64,000 bases of DNA from Purpureocillium takamizusanense (taxonomy: Eukaryota > Ascomycota > Sordariomycetes > Hypocreales > Ophiocordycipitaceae). Location: positions 868,001-932,000 of the forward strand of contig NC_063073.1 of the NCBI RefSeq assembly GCF_022605165.1. The letters run 5' to 3'. The notes below the pieces were generated by a model, which saw only the letters and a list, made by a program, of their open reading frames with translations, did no database searches and was not told where the DNA came from. The position numbers and the translations under genes were made by a program. Position 1 is the first letter of the stretch. Every line of letters starts with the position of its first letter. Positions 1 through 11,066 of the stretch are shown piece by piece.

Positions 1-3000
1 CCGTCCGACCCGGGCGGCCGCGCTTCTTTCTCCGCGGGCCTGTTGCACGTTGGTCAGTCGAGACGGCCTGGGCTATTCCCCGAACAGGCAACGGCCCGAG
101 GACCAATCGCCTGCAACGGACCGTGCGTCGTGAGTCGAAGGGCCGCCGTCGTCGGCATCGTACTCGAGTGGGAAAAGAGTGTGTGGTCAGACGGGATGGT
201 CCCCGGACTGGCCCAGGTTGGCAATCAACCGAGACACCGCCCACCTCCAGAGTGCATGAGGCGCAAGCCCGAATAAGTCAGTAAACTAACTTACTGAAGA
301 CAGCCTTGGGGAAAGCGCCTTCCTACCCCAGCGCGAGCATGTGGTAGATTCTCGACTGTCCGGCTTGCCGGTTGTTCCCTGTGCCTGCCTTGGGACCAGG
401 GTGAGGAGAAGGTAGGAAAGAAGTACCCTTTCGTACTTGCACGAGGCAGGTTACCCTCTTGGACTGATGTGTGGCATGATCAATCGGCGGCGTGGTAGGG
501 CAGGAACAGCGTAACTCGAGGCAAGCACGTACAGTATACGGGCAAACACAGGGACAAACGAATACGCAAGCCAAGGAAGGAGGTGACGGGCCTGTCAGTC
601 ACTGACAGTGTGACGGGCCTTGGCTTGGCGTCATCCATCACCTGTCCCTGTACCAATGGGATGGCCCCCCGCAACCCGCATCACCACCTGGCAACTTACA
701 GATTGTAACGAGGCAAGGAGACGCCAGGGTCCAATTCGATGGCTTTTGGGCTGCATACCTCCATGTTTCTCCGTCTTTCCTTTTTCTGTTTGTTGGTGGT
801 GTCCCTGCTCTCCAGCCTCCGATCTGCCCACCAACGGTCGCCTAATAAAGATCCGAGGAGTGCAGGTGCACGTCCTGCGAGCACGAACCCTAATCCATAG
901 TATGCGTAGGATCCTGCGAACACAGTGCATTCGATGTCGGCAGCGCGATTTGCTTTTCCCCGGAGTCTTTCCTCCTCACTTATTGCATTTGTGTTTAGTG
1001 ATTCAGGCAAGTTCCGCCCTATCTGGCCAGCACGACTCGAACCTTGCCAGCTGGACAGCCACAGGATCAAGGCCGACTGGGGTACGATTGGGGCACCGAC
1101 AAAAAGGCACGATATCACGCAAGGGACCAGGCTCGTGGGCTCGCATCGAGCTGGGCGGTGCAATATGCGAGACGAGCTACGAGTTGGGAATGTACGCATT
1201 GGGCCATTACTTCAAGTCGCCTTAGCTGACGAAGTGATGCGAGGTGTCTTTCCAGACACGTCCACTCGCGTGCCGCGCATCTTGCATCCGGCCCCAGATG
1301 GCCCCAAACTCTGTTTTTCACGGTGGCGCCCCACGGGCATTTCTCAGCAGAAGCATTCATGGAAGTCCCGAAGGCCTGCCCAGCGCGACAGCATACAACC
1401 GACATGTACGAGCAATCGATATGCCTGCCCTGTGCTCGGTAAGCGCTCTGCGCTTAATGAAGCGTGAGCCGGCCTTTACCTCAAGCTATCAGCAAGGCAC
1501 AGCCAGGCAATCGACTCGAAAGTCACCTTTTCGCACACCTCGGCGTACTAAAAGCTGGCAAAAAGTTACTCGTGCAATATGCTCTGGCCGTCGCACTGTC
1601 CCACTCACAAGCCTGCGAAGATGCTCGCTCTGATATCTTGCCGCGGCTTTTGCGTGCTCCCGGGTGTACAACTGGTGTACGATAGCCGAGGTGTATTCCC
1701 TCGCGCAAAGTCAATACCTACAACCTGCACAATTAGAGTCCGCGGCTGGAGCATACAGACGAGCGCAATTGCAACGTCGCCCGCAGCCGTGACTAGGGCT
1801 GCGGAGAGCCACGCGACTGACGACAAAGATAGGGAGCCTGTCGCGCATGCAGCTCGCATTTCAGAGGCAGATGGCGTGGCATCGACTTCACGTTGCAAGC
1901 CCCGTCCAGGCCATGTGAGCACGTACTCGGTACTTCTAGTACTGCCACCTACCACTCAAACCCGCTCTGTTGGTTCCGTACCCACCGGCTCCGGCAGCCA
2001 CGGTGTCATGGGCCCCAAAAGGCTCTGGTTGGGACGGAAAGGCTCTGCGCCTGACGCCACCACCCATGTCCATGGGCAGGCCCAACGACTCGCGACGAGT
2101 GCGAAAGCTAAACGTGGATAGTCTTTTGTCTCTTCGTCGCCCCGTGCGTTGCGAGCGCGCGAAGAGAGTTTGGGCTCTCAAAAACGTGGTCAAGAACAAA
2201 GGTTGTTTGTGCGTGTCATGCCACGCGTGGAGGGAGCGAGCGAGTAGCAAACTCTTCCCGGAGCTCGGGGAGCTGAGACTCTGAAGGCTGACGAGGCTAG
2301 GTGGACCCAACTGCAGACGGCGCCAAGAGCATTCGATGGCCGCTGTTTTGGCCTTGACGTTGCGCCCGTTGGACGTTGTCGCCCAAATCTCTGCGCGCCC
2401 ATCACACCGCACAAACACGAGCCGCGGACTGCTTGCCCGATGCTCCGCCCGCGGGCAGAGGGCGGAACACTATCGGGGGTCGAACCCCCAAGCACGGCGG
2501 TGGTAGTAGTTGAAACAGTCGGCAGGCGTCGTCATTCCACAAGTGACACACTCTGCATCGTCGACATACCGGCCGTGGCCGAGGAAGACCACCACGCATC
2601 TCCGTTTTTCTGCCCCCACGATTAGTCGTTGGTAACCAGATTACAGGTATTTGGGGTCGCACGCGAGGCGACGTGGGTCGTGGCAAGGTACCGAGTGCAA
2701 CTGTGCAGTCCGAAGGCCGACGGTGGTACCCTGCTCGTCGTGCGGCAACCTGTACCAAGTACATGTGGTTCCCTCTATCAGCCATTAATCCCCGGGGGGC
2801 GGGCGGGGGCCGGACAGAGGTACCCTCCCTTCGGGCATGTGTCCAGCGTGCCGTGTGTGTGCGCCGTCGGCGGTTGGCTCGCCCCCCCGACTGTCTGGTG
2901 TGCCCATGGCCACCGCCCAAAACTCTCCTTACTCAGTGTCTTGCTTGCAACCTAACGTTGGCAGTAGCATTCGCTATTATTATTATTTTTTTTGGTTGCC

Positions 3001-3063
3001 GCCGCGGATCCATTGAGGAAAAAGAAGGTTTGCTTCGCCCGGCCCCGAATGCCATTTTGCCAG
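1..3063. other. Intergenic, no gene recognised
   Basis: Open frames of up to about 200 codons exist on both strands, but none shows a recognisable domain, a signal peptide with a cysteine pattern, or fungal splice signals joining conserved pieces. The T-arm-like palindrome at 2475-2489 has no partner acceptor stem. I see no coding sequence here. It could be distal promoter or the flank of a gene beyond the left edge. Confidence 0.6.
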
Positions 3064-4175
3064 CCCGTGACTCGACTTGACTTTTGAGAAGCGGCAAACA
3101 TTTCGTAGCGGTGACGGAGCCCCACGATGTAGAAGGGCGTATAAAGCAATCAGCACCCAGGCGTCTCGCGCCATCCATCTCTCGCCGCCCGTCCCGCCTC
3201 TCATCACGCTGTATCATTCCCCTGCCTTACAGTTATACCATCTTATCCATTGTCCGCTTACACGGCAGCAACAACGGTCTTCTCCACTGTACAGACTGTC
3301 ACTTCTTGTCTCCTCGCAAGCAAAGAGAAGAGAAAAAGCCAGGCGCCTCTGCAATTTGACGGCGCACTTACAACTCACCTGCATCTCAGCCTTGGGGGGC
3401 CCGCGACACGCGCTACGCCCGCAGCAGACGCCCTGCCACAAGTCGCACAGCGCACCAGCGCCAACTAAAAAGCCTGTATCAGCGCGCACCCACCAGGCCA
3501 CTCTGGGCAGCCCGTTTGCGACTCGCGTTTGGCCGTTCTGCTCCTGTCCCAGTATCCGTTACGGGACCGCGGCACGCCAAGGTACCAAGTACCGAGTACA
3601 GAGAGCCGAGTCCGTACGTACGAGGACCCTCCTTTCTCGGGCAGGCACCGTCTCGTCGTCCTGCCTGCCAAGTCGATCCGCAGCTGTAGGCGATCTACGG
3701 TGGCCCTGTCATCCAGTTTGAAATCAACCACACCCGGCCGGGGATTATACCTGCAGCAGAGTTGTGGCATCCACATCCCGTTACCCCCCATCCCCCCTTG
3801 GACTCTGGACTCCTTCCTTTTTGCAACTTGAGTTCGCTGCGCGCCACCCCCCTCCCCACACTCCACCGGTCCGGGGTGCACTGTATCGGCTTACCCTAGC
3901 CGTTGCCTCACAGCATCTGCTTGCCAGCGTTGCTGGTGACGCACCAACGCCGCTCGAACGGACGCACGCACACACGCACATTCATTCACCCGCGTTGTAC
4001 ACACACACACACAGTCTGTCTCTGTCTCCTTCTCTTACCCTCTCGCGCACCGGCACACCCTCTTCCATCCCACCTACCCGCCTGGTGCCTGAGTGCCCGC
4101 CTTCCTAGTCCCCCTGGTCTACTTATACCACACACCCTCCCCCCCCGGAGCCTACACCTGGCTCCCATATAATAC
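3064..4175 (+). promoter_or_regulatory. Pyrimidine-rich promoter and 5' leader of the 4.2 kb gene
   Basis: A TATAAA-like element sits at about 3138. From there to 4175 the plus strand is strongly C/T rich, with short CT and CA repeats near 3995-4030. In filamentous fungi such pyrimidine tracts are common in promoters and 5' leaders. The transcription start is not visible, so the division between promoter and leader is inference. Confidence 0.4.
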
Positions 4176-4703
4176 ATGACCGGCTCGCAATCGTCCATCG
4201 CTGCCTCACATACCATGTTGTCTGTCCATTCGCAGGATATCCAGGAGCAACACCGTCGATATAGCCAACATTACCACCAGCACAACCCTCATCACGAAGC
4301 CAACGCCAACGGCAACATTGCCCCCGTCAGTCACGCCCGTCACCCCCAGACGCACCTCGCCGCCCCAATGCCTCACCGCGAGTCCGAATCTCCCGTGCTG
4401 AGCCACCAGCCCTTAAGCACCATGGGCGGCCCCAATGCCTCGTCCAAGACGCCGCAGGACGCGGCCGTGGCCCAGGCGCTCGAAATCGCGCGCGAGAGCC
4501 CTGATGGTGCCTCGGATCCGACGGTTAGCAAGATCCTGGAGCATGCCCTGTCACATATCTGGGGCAAGGTCAAGGCCCAGCCGGATGGCTATGTCATGAC
4601 CCGAGACGAATTTGCCGTCTTCAACTTCTTTCAGCACCGCTTTGTTGGCGACAAGGACGCCGTAGCCGCGAGAAAACGCTACTGGGACAACTTCCGGGCT
4701 TAG
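4176..4703 (+). CDS. Conserved fungal protein of unknown function
   Basis: An uninterrupted frame of 175 residues. The first ~60 residues are low complexity, rich in His, Gln and Asn. The C-terminal ~85 residues look folded and conserved: an acidic-helical stretch followed by motifs such as SKILEHALSHIWGKV and FFQHRFVGDKD, ending in a basic-aromatic tail with YWDNFRA. I recognise the tail as typical of small uncharacterised ascomycete proteins but can assign no function. There is no signal peptide or membrane segment. An internal Met at 4215 (residue 14) is an alternative start. The gene has a long pyrimidine-rich leader and no evident intron. The next gene, the secreted amidase, starts 1.9 kb downstream on the same strand. 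Confidence 0.75.
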   Translation: MTGSQSSIAASHTMLSVHSQDIQEQHRRYSQHYHQHNPHHEANANGNIAPVSHARHPQTHLAAPMPHRESESPVLSHQPLSTMGGPNASSKTPQDAAVAQALEIARESPDGASDPTVSKILEHALSHIWGKVKAQPDGYVMTRDEFAVFNFFQHRFVGDKDAVAARKRYWDNFRA

Positions 4704-6600
4704 ACAGCTGCCTGCTTTACGACTCGACATGACCTTACGACTTGCGTGCCATCTACTTCTCTCACACCTTCATCCCTCGACATCTGGCTACAACCTGACG
4801 GTTCCTCACAAGACATGTAACAGCAACTTTTGAAGTGGCTTGCAACGGAGGACGGCCGCTGTGGCTGGCCAGCACACGCAATGCGAAACACAAATACAAA
4901 GACGCGGCAAGGCTGACCGCCTCGACACCATGCAGCTACATTTGAAGCAGCGGACAGAGGGCATCGAAACGTCTGTTGTGTAGCCTTATCGAAGGGCATC
5001 CGCAGCCCCCAGTGGTGCCTAGGTACCTAGCACGGCTGCCGCTTCGCTGCCATGTCGCGCGCCGTTGCTGCTAGGTTCAGGCGGCTCTGCTCCAGGAATA
5101 CGTCTGCTGGCAACCCGGTCGTTCGGACCGACAAGGAGCCGACAATGGACATGACGGAGAGCCGACGCCGATGGCTCGCCCTCGACGGGGCGCTGGCGGG
5201 AACCCAGCATGGCGCTTGGCTTGGCGGCCCACCGCACCCATTTTTGGCGCACAGTGGGACCTCGATGGCCCGGGCTTGCCAGGCACCCCGACCTCAGTGG
5301 GCGGCTTCGCGTCGGTCCCCACAGGGGCCTGGCCTGGCCTGGGCCAGGCGGGCGGGGGGCCCCTCAAGGGCTGCCCAAGCCATCGTGGCACCGCGGCCTG
5401 CAGTGCATACCTACCATGAGGGTCCCCTCGTCAGCGGCGGTTCCATCCCTCCATCCACTGTTGACGGCCCCTGGGCTCCCTTTGGAGCTCGCTTGGGACT
5501 GGGCTTACCTTGACGCCACCGCTAAAAGCGGCGGCGACTGTCCTGGCACGCCTGTGCCTACCGCTGGTAGTATCTCGCTCGTCTCGTCGCCAGGGGAGGG
5601 GCGAGGAGAGGCAGCACAGGACGCACTTTTGAAAGCCTGAGTTGGCTCGTCGCCCGCAAAGTCAAATTGCGGGCGACGCACATTCGAACCTAGACTGGCC
5701 CCTGTTCGTTGGATGGAGTCTCGACTGCAGCATCGGGACGAGACCCCTCTCCACGGCTCGGCTGTGCGAGTACGACTGCCTGAGGTCAGTACGTACTATA
5801 TGTACTGCCCCAGGCCGCTGCCGGCTTTTATCATCATACTGCGTACCCCAGCAACTTTGCAACGCACACTGCTACGCGGAAGGAATTATGAGCAGTGCGG
5901 CGGGCTGAGAGCTGCACATATAGATGGACATGGGCTACTGTTGTCACCGAATACTACGTAGTTATCGGGTTTAGGGAGGCTCGCTTCTTTACTTGGTTCC
6001 AGACTGGGTGGAGTACTGGTACCTTTGAGTATTCACGCTTTGCTTTTCATTCACCACGCTAGATACCACAGATTACATATTTACTCAACGCATTTGAAAC
6101 GAGGCCGGCAAATAAGAACATCCTATGATCGTCGATACTTGGCTTAGTTGCTGCTGTCTTGTGACCCATTGAACAATGCGAGGTTTTACTGCTGCATCTC
6201 GCTTCTGATGCCGCCCTTCCGCTCGGCGTGTAGATCGCTTCCTCGGAGCCGTCTCGGTACCCTTCGCACCTTCCCCTTCCCGCCAACGCGCAGCTACCTA
6301 TGTTGTAAGTTGGGACGTAGTCCCGAAGGCAACGCCAATGATACCTAGACTTTTCACCACGGCGGGCCTATCGCCATGACAGACCGTCCTGCACGTAATC
6401 AATCCAGCCAGTCTCTGGACCACCGTCCAACGATTTCCGCGGTCAATGGCATTGTTTATAAGTAGTAATCCTCGCCCCTCTGTTGTGTCACAGCGTCTGC
6501 CGCCATGGGCCCTCTCACTCTCCCCGCATTCTGCGCTCCGCCCGTGTCATTCAGCACCGCGACGACAGACGACGATTGTTGTCGTCGCCCTCCGTGAGCC
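4704..6600. other. Intergenic between two plus-strand genes
   Basis: Contains the 3' region of the small conserved gene and the promoter of the amidase gene. Perfect palindromes CTAGGTACCTAG (5019-5030) and AGTACGTACT (5788-5797) stand out. Frames of up to 153 codons at 5.05-5.64 kb are GC-rich, overlapping and unlike known proteins, so they are not called. Confidence 0.55.
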
Positions 6601-8655
6601 ATGGTGAGAATGTGGTGGCTCATTGTGGTCACTGCCCACGCAGCTATCGCCTCCCAAGGCCCTGCGCGCTTTGACGAAGCCTTGAGAGGCATCGCTTCTG
6701 GACAAATCGGCCTGACTGCACGAGAAAGCGCCTACACCAACACCACCGCCAAAGCACTGCGCTGTCTCCAGGTCACAAGCCCCGTGCTCACACCGGACGG
6801 GCTGATCATCAACGATGAGATTGTCGACAACCCTCCCGAGGGGTACAAGCCCAAGTTCCGCATCGTGACCCTCATGGAGCATTCGTTTGGAAATAGCTAT
6901 GGTCACCCGTACGTGGGCAAGTACGAACCGCCAGACGTCGAGTTTGACGAGGTCGTCCTGAACTTGACCGTCGTCTCCGAGGGCCGGCAGTACGACCGCC
7001 TGGCCCTCATGTACCTTGGCGATGTCGAGGTCTGGCGCACGTCGACGGCCGAGCCTAAGCCTGCCCCTGGCATCGTCTGGACGTACTGGAAAGACATGAC
7101 ACATTACCTCCCTCTGTGGAAGAAGCCGCAGACGCTCATCTTCGACCTCGGTAACCTACTCAACGACAAGTACACCGGCAGTTTCAACGTCACCCTTACA
7201 GCAACCTTTATAGAGCAAAGCATCAAACCCCGGGCCGCTCCCGCGGACCTGATCCTTCCCATTTCAGCGCGACGCGGCGAATGCCGCGCGGGCAGCGCCT
7301 TCACCTATCCGGACGAAAAGGCTGAGAGCCAAATTGCGCTCCCGTTCAACATTCAACGGGCGGTCGTGTCCATCGCCGCCAACGGCCAAGCCGATGAAGA
7401 ATTTTGGTGGTCCAACGTGCCCGACGAAGGCGCACACACCTTTCCAAATGCCCCGCTACCTGGGCTCAGTAGCTTTCGTGAGGTGCGGCTCCGGATCGAC
7501 AATCACTTGGCGGGCTTGTCATGGCCCATGCCCGTCATATTCACGGGGGGCATCTCACCCCCTCTGCACCGGCCCATTGTCGGGCTGGAAGCGTTCGACT
7601 TGCGAGAGCAGGAAATTGACATTACGCCGTGGGCGGGGCTTTTATGCGACGGGCGGCCACATAATTTCTCACTGGAGGTTGTCGGACAGGATGAGCAGGT
7701 CGTGCCCCGATACTGGGTCCTCTCCGCGAAAATCTTCGTCTGGTACTCTGCGAATAACACGGTGACCGAAGGCAGCAAGCCCCGTGTGCGGCTCACCAAG
7801 CCAAATTATGTCCCCAGAGCTGACGCCAAGGAAGGGGAACAGCTGGTCTACAACCAGACGGCGTCACGTACGCTAAGCATCAATTCACACATCAAACGCA
7901 ACGGTGATGACGTCTCCGATGTGAGCTGGACTCAAAAGTATTCCATGGGCAATGCTGGTCTCGTCACAAGGCAAGGAGATGGGCAAATGGTCTGGGCGCT
8001 TTATCAAGGCGAGGACAGAGCCGAGGAGGACCGCCGAACCTACTACAATTCGGCCTGGAAGTATCCCCTGCAGGTCAGCTACTTGGCTTTGGCAGACAAG
8101 TGCTTCTCACTCATGCTCGACGCAAATCTTACTCAAGGTGAGCAGCGAGTCATATCGGGCAAGGCGGTGTTCCCCACAGGCCTCGAAGCCTGGCTTTGGA
8201 AACTCAAAAGGGACCCGGGGCTGGGCGTCCAAACCAACACCCAGCGCAGCGGGCGCGGTTTTTTCTTTCAAAGGGCGGGGAGCAACAAGAGTGGCGGCTT
8301 CGGGAACATGAACCAGTCATACGAACTCGGCGGCCGGGATTATTGGTCGGACGAGCCAGTACACGAGCCGGGCCCGGTCCTGTACCGCCGCGAAATTTAC
8401 GTCGCGAACGAGACAACCGTGTACGACGAGCAATACATCTGGAACGCACCGAAACCCAAAACTGCATCGGTGGCAAGAATTAGGAAGGCGAGCCCCGGAA
8501 TGATCTTTGACTTTCCGCCCGTCATGTCCAAGGGACACGGCGCAGGCTCCAAACTTTTCCACAAGGACGAGGATGGGAGCATTGACGCGGCCGGAGCTGC
8601 TTCTCGAATTGAAAGTTGCGAGCCTGCCGGGCATGTGGTGCGAAGGCACGCGTAG
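6601..8655 (+). CDS. Secreted peptide-N4-(N-acetyl-beta-glucosaminyl)asparagine amidase A-like protein
   Basis: A 684-residue single-exon frame. A hydrophobic N-terminal signal peptide (about residues 1-18) is followed by a region matching the PNGase A family: a conserved beta-rich N-terminal half with LTVVSEGRQYDRLALMYLGD and VWRTSTAEP, then FTGGISPPLHRPIVG further on. Family members remove N-glycans from glycopeptides by cleaving the GlcNAc-Asn amide bond and are extracellular or vacuolar. Several N-x-S/T sequons suggest the protein is itself glycosylated. No transmembrane anchor is obvious at the C terminus, which ends about 60 residues after the last conserved block. The length is within the usual 550-700 range. 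The ATG chosen immediately precedes the signal peptide. Assignment rests on recall of family motifs. Activity is inferred. Confidence 0.85.
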   Translation: MVRMWWLIVVTAHAAIASQGPARFDEALRGIASGQIGLTARESAYTNTTAKALRCLQVTSPVLTPDGLIINDEIVDNPPEGYKPKFRIVTLMEHSFGNSYGHPYVGKYEPPDVEFDEVVLNLTVVSEGRQYDRLALMYLGDVEVWRTSTAEPKPAPGIVWTYWKDMTHYLPLWKKPQTLIFDLGNLLNDKYTGSFNVTLTATFIEQSIKPRAAPADLILPISARRGECRAGSAFTYPDEKAESQIALPFNIQRAVVSIAANGQADEEFWWSNVPDEGAHTFPNAPLPGLSSFREVRLRIDNHLAGLSWPMPVIFTGGISPPLHRPIVGLEAFDLREQEIDITPWAGLLCDGRPHNFSLEVVGQDEQVVPRYWVLSAKIFVWYSANNTVTEGSKPRVRLTKPNYVPRADAKEGEQLVYNQTASRTLSINSHIKRNGDDVSDVSWTQKYSMGNAGLVTRQGDGQMVWALYQGEDRAEEDRRTYYNSAWKYPLQVSYLALADKCFSLMLDANLTQGEQRVISGKAVFPTGLEAWLWKLKRDPGLGVQTNTQRSGRGFFFQRAGSNKSGGFGNMNQSYELGGRDYWSDEPVHEPGPVLYRREIYVANETTVYDEQYIWNAPKPKTASVARIRKASPGMIFDFPPVMSKGHGAGSKLFHKDEDGSIDAAGAASRIESCEPAGHVVRRHA

Positions 8656-9164
8656 CCATGCAATGAATCAGAAGTCCATGGCCCGAGTGGTGCATCATGA
8701 CATGACCGTCCGCGTATGATTTTCGGGCCGGGTCGTGGGGCCGTCCGGTGGCCCATTGTCGCGGCCGCTTTAAGGAGGAATATTTACCTGTCGTTGACGC
8801 AGCCAAGAGCCTTTTTCCGTCTGATGCCGGGGAGGCCCATGGAGACATCATTCGGCACAAAGTATGAATAAGATAGTATTTCCTATCTAAGAAGCGCAAA
8901 CAGGTAGTGGACCAGTCACAAGCCAGCAGCCGGACCTCTTAGGCCGCCCCAAAAACGGCCCAGCAGCACGCACGCCCCTGTCCCATCTCGCTTCTCGCCG
9001 GTCACCCAGAGGACGGACGGGGAGTGTCCAAATGTAGCAGCATTATGCTAGAAGGGGGATCTAGCATCCTTCTCTCTGTCTCCATCTCTTACCGGTTTGC
9101 CTGGCCTGCATGAAGGGTTCCAGGGTGCTGTGGGGTGAGCACGCAGGCACGGCAGGCATGGTGG

Positions 9165-9188
9165 TCCCATTCCCATTCCCATTCCCAT
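9165..9188. repeat. Hexanucleotide repeat TCCCAT x4
   Basis: Four exact tandem copies of TCCCAT, within the low-complexity region downstream of the amidase gene. Confidence 0.9.
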
Positions 9189-9948
9189 TGCCTTTCTCTT
9201 TCCCCCCTCTCTCACCGATGTATGCACCACCAAGAAAGGACATGACAGAACAAATAAGAAGATGTATGCAAAGAGGACAGCGTGTCTGCCTAGCATGTAG
9301 GGCAATGGTGCCTGGCGAGCGGGTGATGATGATGACGACGGTCGGTCAGGTCGATCGACCATCGCCAAGGACCCCTAGCGGTTCTGGGGAAGAAGGGGGG
9401 GGGGCGTACAGGGAGAGGGGCGTTCAAGGCCGGATTTAGCAAAGACGCGCATGTCCCTCTGTTTGTGATAGTATGATATGAGGGGAGGGGGGTGTCGCTT
9501 GGCGGCCTATGTATTACTTGCAACTCGTATGGCTGGTGTAAGTAGGCGTAAGTTAAAGATAACGTCAAACCTAAATAGACGGGATGCCCTTTAGGCCGTG
9601 AGACCGGGCGCGCGTGTACTATTTGGAGAAGAAGGTTCAATGGAATCCAGGGTGGCTCGCGGCCCGGGCTCTTGTGTGAGCGTGTGTGTATGAGGGAAGA
9701 GGCACGTTGTTACACGTAAGCCCGTGCACTCTCACACGCGCGTTATGTACGAAGTACATATGAAGTATATCGGTACGTGTATGCGCATACTATACTATGG
9801 ACAGAGTACGTGCCTCCAACAAGATACGCCTGGGGGTAACGCCATGTTGGTTGTTGCCGAGAGACTTGGTGGTGGTGGTGATGGCGGTGGTGGCGGTGGT
9901 GTAAGCCAGACGAGGCAAGGCACGTAATGAAAGCTTAAGTATACACGG

Positions 9949-9950
<2 letters not shown>

Positions 9951-9982
<32 letters not shown>
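9951..9982. repeat. (AC)16 microsatellite
   Basis: Sixteen uninterrupted AC dinucleotides. It lies in gene-free DNA and is a likely length-polymorphic locus. Confidence 0.95.
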
Positions 9983-9984
<2 letters not shown>

Positions 9985-10291
9985 CTGCTGTCGCGACCCT
10001 TGGTAGGTTCCCCTCAAGAGCCTGAGTAAGTGGTAGTACCACGACGTTGGCAAAACAAAGCCTTGAGCCCAGTGGTGATGAATCTATGGCCAGAAAAAGG
10101 GGGCAGCGGGCACGCTGACGAGGAGGTGGCGAGTGTGTAGGGGACGGCGCGGATGGGCGAGAAGGGGAGACCAAGAGCGAATGTTGCTTGTCGCTAACTG
10201 TAGATACACTATTGTCTAACCTGGGGTCCTGTGCAAGACACCGTCGAACACTGAGGGTGGTATCGCGTGGCTGTCCACGTGGGATGGGACC

Positions 10292-10303
10292 GGGGGGGGG
10301 GGG
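10292..10303 (+). repeat. Poly-G tract (12)
   Basis: One of a set of plus-strand G-runs: 9395-9404, 10292-10303, 10733-10743, 11682-11689, 13001-13014 and 13750-13759. Confidence 0.9.
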
Positions 10304-11040
10304 TTAAGATGATCGGCGCAACCAACCAACAAAGACGGCTGCAGTTGAATGCGAACCGTTAGTACAAGTGGGAGCCAAACTCCGGATGGTAGTTCGTTGC
10401 GCGGTGGTGCAAGTACCTACCTACACTTTGGGCATGGTACCTAGCCTCTCTTCAGTCGCGCGCGTAGTTACCCCTAACCCAGCAAGTCCGGATCGTCCTT
10501 GGTGTGACCAAATACGAAGAAGCCCATTGGGGCTTGCGTGGAGGGCGGGCAGCCACGAGTTGGGAGGCGTCCCCGGCCACGTCCCGGAGGGCAGGTTTCC
10601 AGAACGGCGAGAGGTGTCCCGCCTGATTTCTCCACGAGGGGGAGGGAGATCGCCGCGTATGTACTTCGTACGCACTGAGATACGTGCGACCTAGGTCTGC
10701 GGGGTTGGCCGCCGCTCTCGAGGGCTAAAGAAGGGGGGGGGGGCACATGCATGAACGACAGCACATACTATAGAGATGCGCACTCACGTACGGGGACGCG
10801 AATGCGTAACCCGTCCGGACCCCGTTGGGCGAGTCGCTGCGCGAGCCAACCGGGAATCTCACGGGCGAGTATTAGCTTTGGGAAGTCGTATATGTATTGG
10901 CCGGGGGTTTGGGGGCCGGGCGTGCGTGTGAAAGCCGGTCAGTTTCTTGGCCTGAAGGGAGAAAGGAGGCCAGAAAATGAGTTATGACGAAACGCGACTG
11001 GCGGGCAAGTTATTTTGAGTTTACCCTCCGAACGATGATT

Positions 11041-11066
11041 TGGTGGTGGTGGTGGTGGTGGTGGTG
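11041..11066. repeat. (TGG)n microsatellite
   Basis: About 26 nt of perfect TGG repeat. A (CT)n/(GT)n compound repeat follows at 11151-11174. Confidence 0.9.

Noticed and set aside
620..1225. 201-codon plus-strand frame near the left edge
   Set aside because: No recognisable motif and competing frames of similar length on both strands.
2475..2489. tRNA T-arm-like palindrome GGGGGTCGAACCCCC
   Set aside because: On the minus strand it reads as a perfect T arm, but no matching acceptor stem, anticodon arm or D arm lies at the right distance, so no tRNA is called.
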